From a virus, in the IMG/VR virus record IMGVR_UViG_3300043436_001921, positions 1 to 26,183 of that record: a DNA stretch of 26,183 bases, one strand, 5' to 3'. Below, in pieces: positions 7,630-13,674 of this stretch (its first letter is position 1; each line of letters opens with the position of its first letter). The notes under the pieces were generated by a model. That model was not told the origin of the DNA and made no database searches. It saw only the letters and a program-made list of their open reading frames with translations. The position numbers were made by a program, and so were the translations under genes.

Positions 7630-8076
7630 TCAGACGGGTGTGTCGCTGTCAAATCGGGCAATCCTCCTGGCAGTAGACAAATCCATAAAGACAACCACAT
7701 ACCTCGCTTCTAACTCGCCGTCATCTCCAACTTCCGAAACAACCTCAACCGCTTCTGGAGCCAGACCCAGAGCCAGAACCAACCCAGCCCGCAACCGTCC
7801 CGCATCCACTTCATACTCGGCATCAGCGTCGTACCAGGGCTCTTCTGGCGGGACTTCCAGAGGCATCGGTTCCAGAGTAGCCAGACTTTCTAGTTCCTTC
7901 TGTTTCTCCTCCGCCACCACACACCATGAACAAGCGATTTTCGGAGCCACGCTCGGTCGCTTTCGCACTTCGGTATGTCCACACGCAAGGCGATGTCGGT
8001 ACTCAACTTTTCCCCATGAGCCTGTTCGGTCTATGGAAAGTATTTCTTTTTGTGGTGCTTTTTTTAGATTTGTCAT
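7630..8076 (-). CDS. Hypothetical protein with N-terminal zinc knuckle
   Basis: 148 residues. The N-terminal third has C32-x-H34 and C49-x2-C52, a likely zinc site. A Pro/Glu-rich linker (PMPLEVPPEEPW) follows, then an acidic domain with an Ala/Leu-rich helix and a closing beta-rich segment. Zinc knuckles of this kind are common in small actinophage proteins, but I cannot name this one. The ATG at 8076 is preferred because GGAG lies about eight bases upstream; a GTG at 8094 is the longer alternative and would run into the divergent promoter for the gene at 8147. Confidence 0.7.
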   Translation of the reverse strand: MTNLKKAPQKEILSIDRTGSWGKVEYRHRLACGHTEVRKRPSVAPKIACSWCVVAEEKQKELESLATLEPMPLEVPPEEPWYDADAEYEVDAGRLRAGLVLALGLAPEAVEVVSEVGDDGELEARYVVVFMDLSTARRIARFDSDTPV

Positions 8077-8079
8077 AAC

Positions 8080-8108
8080 TTTACTCCGATACACCCATGT
8101 TGTAAGAT
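8080..8108 (+). promoter_or_regulatory. Boxed promoter module P2
   Basis: TTTACT at the -35 position, CGATACACCC box from 8087 and TAAGAT as -10 (8103-8108). The leader motif ACCTACTAGA follows at 8118-8127. It drives the small gene at 8147. Confidence 0.75.
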
Positions 8109-8146
8109 GTAATTATTACCTACTAGAAATGAATTGAGGTGAAAAA

Positions 8147-8308
8147 ATGGAACATAGCGATTTCCCTGTGGAGTGCTGTAATGACGGTTTTAGTCCCTGT
8201 GAGGGAAAAATTGCCGTTCGTGCAATGCAGGTCGCATACGAAATCCCCGCTTTTTGCGAAAAGCATTGGGATGAAATCTGTGACTCCCGCTCCCGCCGTA
8301 GACGGTAA
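8147..8308 (+). CDS. Small cysteine-rich protein (53 aa)
   Basis: A 53-residue gene supported mainly by its upstream signals: a boxed promoter, the ACCTACTAGA leader and TTGAGGTGAAAAA before the ATG, nearly identical to the site before the gene at 18069. The protein has CC at 10-11 and C18, a later C-x3-H-W pair and a final Cys before a basic tail (SRSRRR), which suggests zinc binding. A GTG eight bases upstream opens another frame, but that frame would use the Shine-Dalgarno sequence as its start codon, so I reject it. A terminator follows directly. No function assigned. Confidence 0.75.
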   Translation: MEHSDFPVECCNDGFSPCEGKIAVRAMQVAYEIPAFCEKHWDEICDSRSRRRR

Positions 8309-8321
8309 ATCTGCACATTCT

Positions 8322-8353
8322 GACCCCTGCTCCTAGCGAGTGGGGGTCTTTTT
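8322..8353 (+). terminator. Rho-independent terminator after the 53-aa gene
   Basis: GACCCC (8322-8327) pairs with GGGGTC (8343-8348), with an inner CTC/GAG helix and CTAGC loop, followed by five Ts. The stop of the convergent gene lies inside the hairpin. Confidence 0.85.
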
Positions 8354-8737
8354 GCTTTGTAGGTACTCCCCCGCCTCAATAACCGCCCCTTCTAGGTCGG
8401 CTGACCAATCAAACAACATTGTCACAGCCCACGGGCGAACACACCACGCAGGCAAATTGCCCTTCACCGCCATCTCTTGGGTGAGCGGTTCCACATCCAT
8501 TAGCGCATGATGAGTCTTCGCCGCAGCATCCTGAACCTCGTGCTGACGAGCGCACCAGTCCCGAGCCAGTTGCATCTGAGCATCGCCAAGCGGGGCTTTT
8601 ACCTCTCGTTCGCCAAGTACTGCGTCAATCACATACTTTGGGGGGAGCATCTTGTTCATTTCTTTATCCGAGAAACCTTCGGAATAGGCGGAAATGATTA
8701 GGTTTTGTATGTCTGTCGGAATAATGTCGCAAATCAT
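8333..8737 (-). CDS. Hypothetical protein
   Basis: About 134 residues from the ATG at 8737; a TTG at 8773 would add 12. No family recognised. The centre (about 45-75) is helical, and the C-terminal half has WCVRPWAVTMLFDWSADLEGAVIEAGEYL, a mixed hydrophobic helix. No Shine-Dalgarno site is visible before either start, so the start is uncertain. The last codons overlap the terminator of the convergent small gene. The opposite-orientation repeat pair AGTCCCG (8557-8563) and CGGGGCT (8591-8597) lies inside this gene. Confidence 0.65.
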   Translation of the reverse strand: MICDIIPTDIQNLIISAYSEGFSDKEMNKMLPPKYVIDAVLGEREVKAPLGDAQMQLARDWCARQHEVQDAAAKTHHALMDVEPLTQEMAVKGNLPAWCVRPWAVTMLFDWSADLEGAVIEAGEYLQSKKTPTR

Positions 8738-8780
8738 AAGGCGAACACTAGTTCGGTCTAAATCCCCCGTCAAGCACGAT

Positions 8781-8809
8781 TTGACTTTGACACACCCCTT
8801 TGGTATGAT
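8781..8809 (+). promoter_or_regulatory. Boxed promoter module P3
   Basis: TTGACT -35 (8781-8786), 17-base spacer holding TGACACACCC from 8788, TATGAT -10 (8804-8809). The leader motif AACTACTAGA is at 8818-8827. It drives the phosphoesterase gene. Confidence 0.88.
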
Positions 8810-8849
8810 TTATCCATAACTACTAGACACACCTGAGGAGGTGAACTAA

Positions 8850-9554
8850 ATGAATACACGAGTAATGTTCGCAGGAGACATTCACGGCAATAAAAAGCAC
8901 GCACAATGGTTGTTCAACCATGCGAGCAAGAACGAGGTAGATGTCATCATCGCCTGTGGTGACTTTGGATACTGGACACACATGAAGCACGGACAGACAT
9001 TTGTCAAGTTCGTTGCAGACCGTGCTGAGAGGCTCGGTATCAAGTTCATGTGGGTAGATGGCAACCATGAGAACCACGACATTCTTGATGACCTTGTACG
9101 GGCTAACGGGCGCAACAACCCAATCCCTACACCTAACAAGTGGTTACAGTACATTCCTCGTGGATGTCGGTTCAACATCGGTTCCAAGACATTCATGGGT
9201 TACGGCGGTGCATGGTCTGTGGACTGGCAACATCGTGAACTTGGAGTATCGTGGTGGAAACAAGAACTAGTGAGTCCGTACCACATGGATGCGTATGTAA
9301 GCGACGAACCAGTTGATGTTCTCATTACACACGAAGCACCATACGGAAAAGAAATCTCTTACAAAGACGAACTTCCAATCTCTGTTGCTCAGCGTGAACT
9401 AATCCTTGAACTACAAAACAAAGTCAATCCAACTCTCCATGTTTGTGGTCATCACCACACACGAGAGAACTGGCAATCAGGAATAACTGATGTTCATGTT
9501 CTTGGCAGAGACACAATGGAAGATGAGTCCGTACTCATTATTGACATTGACTAA
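8850..9554 (+). CDS. Calcineurin-like metallophosphoesterase
   Basis: 234 residues with the complete two-metal phosphoesterase motif set: GDIHG (D10, H12), CGDFG (D38), GNHEN (N72, H73), THEAPYG (H161) and CGHHH (H201-203). Such enzymes hydrolyse phosphomonoesters or diesters using Mn or Fe; phage members remove protein phosphates, act on nucleotides or process RNA and DNA ends. The substrate cannot be read from sequence. The gene has its own boxed promoter, the leader motif and a near-perfect GAGGAGGTGA Shine-Dalgarno, so it is likely well expressed. It stands alone between terminators. Confidence 0.92.
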   Translation: MNTRVMFAGDIHGNKKHAQWLFNHASKNEVDVIIACGDFGYWTHMKHGQTFVKFVADRAERLGIKFMWVDGNHENHDILDDLVRANGRNNPIPTPNKWLQYIPRGCRFNIGSKTFMGYGGAWSVDWQHRELGVSWWKQELVSPYHMDAYVSDEPVDVLITHEAPYGKEISYKDELPISVAQRELILELQNKVNPTLHVCGHHHTRENWQSGITDVHVLGRDTMEDESVLIIDID

Positions 9555-9574
9555 TCCCCCCCACAAAAGGAAAA

Positions 9575-9611
9575 CCCCCGCACTAACCATTTGGTCGGTG
9601 TGGGGGTTTTT
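9575..9611. terminator. Bidirectional terminator
   Basis: CCCCCGCAC (9575-9583) pairs with GTGTGGGGG (9598-9606), followed by five Ts on the plus strand and by four Ts on the minus strand. It serves the converging phosphoesterase and SSB genes. Confidence 0.88.
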
Positions 9612-9632
9612 CTTGTTCTGACTAGATGATTA

Positions 9633-10067
9633 TCAGAACGGTTCGTCTTCTTCGGCAACCTTCTTAGGTGCTGGCTTGCCTGCTGGCTTCTTTGCGCCAC
9701 CATCTTCTGAACGCTTCTTGCGCTCAACAGATTCAAGCCCACCGACTCGTGCGCCGATGTTGTCTGCGAGAACCTGAACACGAGACCGCTTTGCGCCCGT
9801 CTCCTTGTCCTCCCAAGTCTGCTGTTCCATGCGACCAACGATGACTACACCCATCCCCTTTTCAAGAATGTTTGCGCCCTCTTCGGCAAGGTTTCGCCAT
9901 GCTACGACATCAAAGTATGAGGTCTTCTCTTGACGCTCGCCTTCTTTGTCTGTCCAATACTCATTACAAGCAATACTGAATTCCAGTTTTCCAGACCCGT
10001 TTGTCATGTATTTCAACTCTGGGTCGGAAGTCAAGTTTCCGATAAGTGTTACCTGCGTAGATGCCAT
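9633..10067 (-). CDS. ssb: Single-stranded DNA-binding protein SSB
   Basis: 144 residues. The OB fold at about 1-110 has the SSB pattern: TLIGNLTSDPELKY, FSIACNEYW, YFDVVAWRNLAE and VVIVGRMEQQTWEDKETG. A Lys/Ala/Pro-rich linker (GGAKKPAGKPAPKK) then leads to the acidic tip EEDEPF, which recruits replication and repair proteins. It coats single-stranded DNA at the fork. The start ATG at 10067 is preceded by GAGGAG. The leader has a small hairpin, CACGG...CCGTG, that contains the CGGGACT 7-mer; its promoter is the TTGACA near 10139. Confidence 0.95.
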   Translation of the reverse strand: MASTQVTLIGNLTSDPELKYMTNGSGKLEFSIACNEYWTDKEGERQEKTSYFDVVAWRNLAEEGANILEKGMGVVIVGRMEQQTWEDKETGAKRSRVQVLADNIGARVGGLESVERKKRSEDGGAKKPAGKPAPKKVAEEDEPF

Positions 10068-10109
10068 ACTAATGCTCCTCGTTTGCGAAGCACGGAAGTC
10101 CCGTGTTCA

Positions 10110-10143
10110 TGCTGAACCCTATCATCTTGTGATACAAATGTCA
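10110..10143 (-). promoter_or_regulatory. Promoter of ssb
   Basis: On the minus strand TTGACA lies near 10143, followed after 17 bases by TAGGGT (overlapping GATGATAG). There is no clear TGACACACCC box. It is back to back with the start of the gene at 10138. Confidence 0.5.
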
Positions 10144-10386
10144 ACCATGAACGCAAACGAAGCAAGATTACGGATTCACGGGACTATCACGGAAGTCTTG
10201 GTCACGATGGCCATGGACGACAATGCGACCGACGAAGAGATTGAGGCGCTTGAAGAAGAGATGGGCGAACTGGCTGATGTCATCATGGAAGACCTTGGTG
10301 TAGAAGTCAATTCCGTCAATGAAGACAAGTCCATGAATGTTACTTTGCGTCTTTTTTCAGACGAAGAAGACCATGAAACGGCGTGA
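10138..10386 (+). CDS. Small acidic hypothetical protein
   Basis: 82 residues from the ATG at 10138 (79 from the ATG at 10147). The protein is strongly acidic, with a helical stretch around ATDEEIEALEEEMGELADVIMEDLGVEV and a closing DEEDHE. It has no recognisable domain. No Shine-Dalgarno site precedes either start; a GATACA-like -10 sits directly upstream, so it may be read from a leaderless or nearly leaderless mRNA. It is transcribed divergently from ssb and overlaps the next gene by 14 bases. An acidic DNA-mimic role is possible but purely speculative. Confidence 0.65.
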   Translation: MSTMNANEARLRIHGTITEVLVTMAMDDNATDEEIEALEEEMGELADVIMEDLGVEVNSVNEDKSMNVTLRLFSDEEDHETA

Positions 10387-10534
10387 TTTTCTTGCTAAAT
10401 GTGACGAATGTGGCGCAATGTATGACCCTTCTCTCATTGAACACATCACAGTAGAGGGTCACCCACAACAGTCTTGTTTGGTCGTTCCCTCCCCAGTACC
10501 TCCTGAACAGCACGGCTTAGATAGGTTTGACTGA
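10373..10534 (+). CDS. Small zinc-knuckle protein, overlapping a convergent gene
   Basis: 53 residues starting at the ATG at 10373, inside the end of the preceding gene, with GAAGAAGA as a weak ribosome site. It has C10-x2-C13 near a short basic N-terminus and a Pro-rich C-terminus (VVPSPVPPEQ). Its last 89 bases overlap the end of the minus-strand gene 10446-10901, so at least one of the two must accept coding constraint from both strands. I judge it moderately likely to be real because of the Cys pair and coupling. Confidence 0.5.
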   Translation: MKRRDFLAKCDECGAMYDPSLIEHITVEGHPQQSCLVVPSPVPPEQHGLDRFD

Positions 10535-10901
10535 GAGAGAAGACTTCTCGCCGCAGGTCTGACATCGCAGTAGTCCCGAGAACTTTCTGCCAGATGTCGT
10601 CATCAAAAATGTTGTGGGCAGTCATCAAGTAATCCTCTACTTCATGCTTTTCCATGAGGATTTCTAAGTCCCAACCTTTTCGCTGAGAGATGTATCCCAT
10701 CACTGAAACAGCAGAGTAGTCATCTCCATGTCTGTCAAAGACTTTGTCAAGTGCCTTCATAACATCCCGATTCACATGCTTCTCTTTTCTGTTTGCCTCA
10801 ATGAAGAACTGACTTATGAGATAAGTGAATGTATCTTCGGGCGCTGGAAGGTCTATTGCAAATAGGTCTTCTTCTTCTTCGTCGTCATAGTCGTCGTACA
10901 T
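10446..10901 (-). CDS. Hypothetical protein with acidic N-terminus
   Basis: 151 residues from the ATG at 10901, with CACGGAG seven bases upstream as Shine-Dalgarno. The N-terminus is extremely acidic (MYDDYDDEEEEDLFAIDLP), then helical to the end. No family recognised; the spacing of hydrophobic residues suggests an all-helical bundle. The promoter is probably the TATCAT -10 just after the terminator of the DUF932 gene (about 10920). The longer open frame upstream covers that terminator, so it is not used. Confidence 0.72.
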   Translation of the reverse strand: MYDDYDDEEEEDLFAIDLPAPEDTFTYLISQFFIEANRKEKHVNRDVMKALDKVFDRHGDDYSAVSVMGYISQRKGWDLEILMEKHEVEDYLMTAHNIFDDDIWQKVLGTTAMSDLRREVFSLSQTYLSRAVQEVLGRERPNKTVVGDPLL

Positions 10902-10933
10902 TATTACTCCGTGCTCTTTCTCTATGATAAACG

Positions 10934-10970
10934 AAAAGGGTGCCACCCACAATAGGAGTGACACCCTTTC
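10934..10970 (-). terminator. Terminator of the DUF932 gene
   Basis: On the minus strand AAAGGGTG (10969-10962) pairs with CACCCTTT (10942-10935), followed by T-rich TTTTCGTTT. It lies 14 bases after the DUF932 stop. Confidence 0.8.
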
Positions 10971-10983
10971 GGTGATTTATTTT

Positions 10984-12006
10984 TTAGACGAGTGCGAGAA
11001 CTGCGTGCTGTGCTTCAATCTTTTTGCGTGTCACCCATGAGGTGTCGTCCATTGAAGCCTGAGCCATTGCGAGTTTGTCGTCATCACGGTAGTGGTCAAG
11101 GTATTCAACAATTGAATTGTAAATACTCCAGCCGTTGTACCCATAGTTCTTGCCGTTTCGTTCGTTGGTGTAAAGACCACGAACCATTTGGTTGATTTCT
11201 TCACGATTGCGACGCTGACGGTCTGTTTCGTCTTTCTTCGGTACGAACACACGGTCAACTACCTTGTCAACAGCGTTAGAGCCGAGAGGTACTGGGATTG
11301 CCAGCATGCGCTCCGCCATGTCCTTGAATGATTTTGCCCATTCCACGGAGATGCGAAGAGCCTCGTTAGCGTCCTGAATTGCTGTGTCCACATTGCGTGT
11401 GTGACGAGCAGTAAAGACACGCTCTGCGTCCTTGATACCCATGATGACAGTGTTCTGACATACAGCACGAATGTCGGTATTCGCATACCGAATCGGCCAA
11501 ATGCCGTCATGACCTGTACTCACTACCAAGAAGCGAGCAATACGGTCGTTCACACCCATAGGGTCAATAACAAGTGTCCCTAGGTCAATCGTGGAAAAGA
11601 AACGAGCGCCGTCTTTGAGAACGCCACAGGTGTCAATCACAGCGTCACCCTTGGTTGCTCCCACAACAGCGAGAGCACGCTCCATCACTTCACGGTTCTG
11701 TCGCACCTCGTAACGAGTACCAACAGTAGCGATGGAATCGTAGGTGCCGTCACCGTTGTCACGGACTGTTGCACGACTGTCGTCAATAAGGACGGGTTTG
11801 CCGTACTTGTCAACAATGAGGTTTCCTTCATCATCAACTGCTGCAACCTTTGTGAGAAGAACTTCATAATCCGCTTGTGCTGCTTCAAGCATTGCATCAA
11901 GGGTTTGAAGACCCTTCATGGGTTTACCAAGTCGGTGCCACGGAGCCTCACGGTCTGCGTATGCGAACCGAGCCGTTCCGTTAGTAATTTCTAAATTGTG
12001 AGCCAT
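10984..12006 (-). CDS. DUF932 phage/plasmid-like protein
   Basis: 340 residues, typical for the DUF932 (phage/plasmid-like, TIGR03299) family. The N-terminal signature is clear: MAHNLE near the start, then APWHRLG (the A-W-H-G-L-G motif of the family), followed by a conserved beta-rich core with VDKYGKPVL, the YEVRQNREVME segment and the RAVCQNTVIMG segment. The molecular role of the family is unknown; members are found in phages, plasmids and near defence or conjugation genes, and are often abundant transcripts. Own promoter, leader hairpin, TTAGAAAGG Shine-Dalgarno and strong terminator make it a stand-alone, probably highly expressed unit. Confidence 0.9.
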   Translation of the reverse strand: MAHNLEITNGTARFAYADREAPWHRLGKPMKGLQTLDAMLEAAQADYEVLLTKVAAVDDEGNLIVDKYGKPVLIDDSRATVRDNGDGTYDSIATVGTRYEVRQNREVMERALAVVGATKGDAVIDTCGVLKDGARFFSTIDLGTLVIDPMGVNDRIARFLVVSTGHDGIWPIRYANTDIRAVCQNTVIMGIKDAERVFTARHTRNVDTAIQDANEALRISVEWAKSFKDMAERMLAIPVPLGSNAVDKVVDRVFVPKKDETDRQRRNREEINQMVRGLYTNERNGKNYGYNGWSIYNSIVEYLDHYRDDDKLAMAQASMDDTSWVTRKKIEAQHAVLALV

Positions 12007-12031
12007 TGGCTGCCTTTCTAATAACTTTCCC

Positions 12032-12047
12032 TCAGTCGGGTGACTGA
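12032..12047 (-). promoter_or_regulatory. Leader hairpin of the DUF932 mRNA
   Basis: TCAGTC (12032-12037) and GACTGA (12042-12047) pair around a 4-base loop near the predicted 5' end of the transcript. The sequence TATTCAGTC before it recurs in the leader of the AAA+ gene at 25451. Confidence 0.6.
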
Positions 12048-12056
12048 ATACGGATA

Positions 12057-12085
12057 AGTTTATCGGATAGAAAAGCGTTTGTCAA
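12057..12085 (-). promoter_or_regulatory. Promoter of the DUF932 gene
   Basis: TTGACA (12085-12080), 17-base spacer, TAAACT (12062-12057). It lacks the TGACACACCC box. The -10 lies inside the inverted repeat GATAAACTTATC, a possible operator. Confidence 0.8.
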
Positions 12086-12093
12086 CTCCTAAT

Positions 12094-13089
12094 TTATTTA
12101 TTACTTCCCGATGTTGCTGACCAGTGATTAAGTCCGCCATCGTCAAGCAAGGCTTTGGCGACTTTTAGATTGCACTCCGTCTTCAACAAAGGGGTCATGT
12201 CGCCGTACCTAGTCCCGCAAACCCTTGCTGTTAAAGTCTTCCACGACGAATTTATTTGAAGCAACCCACTGTCGTATGACCTGACGGCTGGACACTTTTT
12301 GTAGATGTGTGCTGGTGCCAACTGACAATTCTTGTGACTCATGCCTTTGTGGTAATTCCAGCCAATAACTTTTATTTTGCATCGGCTTTCCCTCCACATG
12401 ATGTACGAAAACTTCTTTACAGGGACAAGACCATGTTCTTTGAGTTTCTTTTCCCATTGCGGGCATCTCTTCACCGTGCTGTTTGCGCTTTGAGCAGAAA
12501 CCGTTCCCGACCTCTTGGACGGGTTGCGGGACTCTTTCCACTCAGCCATACCTGATTCGGTATATCTCTCCCTGGATGGTTTACGGGTTTCCCAGTTCAC
12601 GCATCCTCGTCCCCAGTTCTTCATGCTTCTCCACCCGACGGCTGGTCTGAAAAACGGCTTATTGTTTTCTCTATCTTCCAGCGAACGAAAGGTGTTTTTG
12701 GTTTGAAAGCCAAAGAAAGCGACCCTGTTTGCAACAATTATCTGCTCGTGCTTGGTTGCCTTCTGTGGAGTAGAAGCGAACTGTTTCCCCCCGTAGTTTG
12801 CCCAAACGCTTTTTGCCATTCCGAGTCCACCAGCAAAGTACCCGTGGTCATCCCAGTCGTGGTTTGTTTCGCACCAAGCAACTGCTTCCCAGAACTTGAT
12901 TGAGCCCCCCTTGCGACTCTTTAGTTGTTGGACCAATTCGGGATGCATCGTCTCTGCTTGGAGTACGGGACTAACGCCGAAGTTGGATTTTGTAGGTTCA
13001 GTAGGTGTTGCGTAAGCCGTTGTTGGTATTAGAGCCGTGGCTGACATTACGGCTGAGACAATAAAAGTCCCTAATATTTTTGATTTCAT
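12094..13089 (-). CDS. Secreted muralytic protein: Rpf-like plus lysozyme/transglycosylase domains
   Basis: 331 residues. A signal peptide (basic MKSK, hydrophobic core, cleavage probable after TAYA, residue 27) exports it. Residues about 64-125 match the resuscitation-promoting-factor/transglycosylase fold: FWEAVAWCETNHDW with Glu74, then GGLGM and a KHEQIIVANRVA helix. Residues about 225-328 form a second lysozyme-like domain: YIMWRESRC with Glu234, SGLLQINSSW at 274-283, and a Cys-containing end closing with LNHWS. Each has a plausible catalytic Glu, so the protein could cut the glycan strands of host peptidoglycan with two active sites. Start ATG 13089 has AAGGAG upstream. It could be an endolysin with its own export signal or a host-type Rpf; I favour the former. 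Confidence 0.87.
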   Translation of the reverse strand: MKSKILGTFIVSAVMSATALIPTTAYATPTEPTKSNFGVSPVLQAETMHPELVQQLKSRKGGSIKFWEAVAWCETNHDWDDHGYFAGGLGMAKSVWANYGGKQFASTPQKATKHEQIIVANRVAFFGFQTKNTFRSLEDRENNKPFFRPAVGWRSMKNWGRGCVNWETRKPSRERYTESGMAEWKESRNPSKRSGTVSAQSANSTVKRCPQWEKKLKEHGLVPVKKFSYIMWRESRCKIKVIGWNYHKGMSHKNCQLAPAHIYKKCPAVRSYDSGLLQINSSWKTLTARVCGTRYGDMTPLLKTECNLKVAKALLDDGGLNHWSATSGSNK

Positions 13090-13179
13090 TGTTTTTCTCC
13101 TTCGCTGGGTGGATAAGGAACGCTGTTTGTCGGAAGGTAGTTAGGCGCAAACGGCGTTTTCTATGTCAAGTAGTCACGA

Positions 13180-13208
13180 GTTCCAGTTTACCCCCACAGC
13201 CCCGCCTG
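13180..13208 (-). promoter_or_regulatory. Promoter of the muralytic gene
   Basis: On the minus strand TTGACC is followed after 17 bases by TAAACT, about 95 bases before the start codon. A second TTGACA lies nearer the gene (about 13170). Neither carries the TGACACACCC box. The spacer is G-rich. Confidence 0.55.
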
Positions 13209-13251
13209 GTCAATACCATAGATACTCTTCGGTGTTAGATACACCATAAAA

Positions 13252-13272
13252 CCCTCAACTTGTAGGGTGTTT
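13252..13272 (-). terminator. Probable terminator of the 89-aa gene
   Basis: On the minus strand ACCCT and AGGGT pair around an 8-base loop, followed by TTTTATGG. The T-run is short, so efficiency is doubtful. The remaining intergenic sequence 13090-13340 holds this hairpin and the promoter of the muralytic gene; I see no other gene there. Confidence 0.5.
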
Positions 13273-13340
13273 AGGCTCTAAAAAATTGTTAGATAAATAG
13301 TGGTTTTGTTGGGGTTTTAGCCATCATTGGGTGCAGTAAT

Positions 13341-13610
13341 TCACCATTTGGAATCACCTTCGGAACTAACGAGACCACGCCCGCACTTTGGACATTCTCC
13401 GATGTATTTGACTTCCCACCAGCCTTGCCCTGATGATGATTCAGAGTAACAATCAACTTCGCCCTCAAAGTCACAATACGGAAGACCGTCTTCGTTATCT
13501 TCTTCCTCAGAGAGTTCGTTGACTTCTGCGCAACTGAAAGTGTGAGTTGTTTCGTTGTCGTACATATCTTGGTATGGCTTTTCCAACCAAGCGTCGTAAT
13601 CAAGTGCCAT
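13341..13610 (-). CDS. Acidic zinc-knuckle protein
   Basis: 89 residues, acidic, with Cys at about 27, 46 and 54 and a C-terminal CPKCGRG that completes a likely zinc ribbon. The frame is supported by the perfect upstream set: boxed promoter, ACCTACTAGA leader (13634-13625) and AAAGGAAA as ribosome site before ATG 13610. No function is suggested by sequence; small acidic zinc proteins are typical of early actinophage genes. It is a single-gene transcript with its own terminator. Confidence 0.8.
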   Translation of the reverse strand: MALDYDAWLEKPYQDMYDNETTHTFSCAEVNELSEEEDNEDGLPYCDFEGEVDCYSESSSGQGWWEVKYIGECPKCGRGLVSSEGDSKW

Positions 13611-13643
13611 TTCTATTTCCTTTGTCTAGTAGGTATGTAACAC

Positions 13644-13672
13644 ATCATACAACGGAGGTGTGTCAAAGTCAA
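13644..13672 (-). promoter_or_regulatory. Boxed promoter module P4
   Basis: Minus strand: TTGACT (13672-13667), TGACACACCT box from 13665, TATGAT -10 (13649-13644). The leader motif lies at 13634-13625. Full-consensus member of the family. Confidence 0.88.
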
Positions 13673-13674
13673 GG

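Noticed and set aside
7640-8137. 165-aa plus-strand frame opposite the gene at 7630
   Set aside because: Low-complexity Ser/Arg/Pro composition and overlap with a minus-strand gene that has a zinc motif and ribosome site.
9946-10137. Longer N-terminus for the gene at 10138
   Set aside because: The extra 64 codons lie opposite ssb and its leader; the divergent promoter region would be coding.
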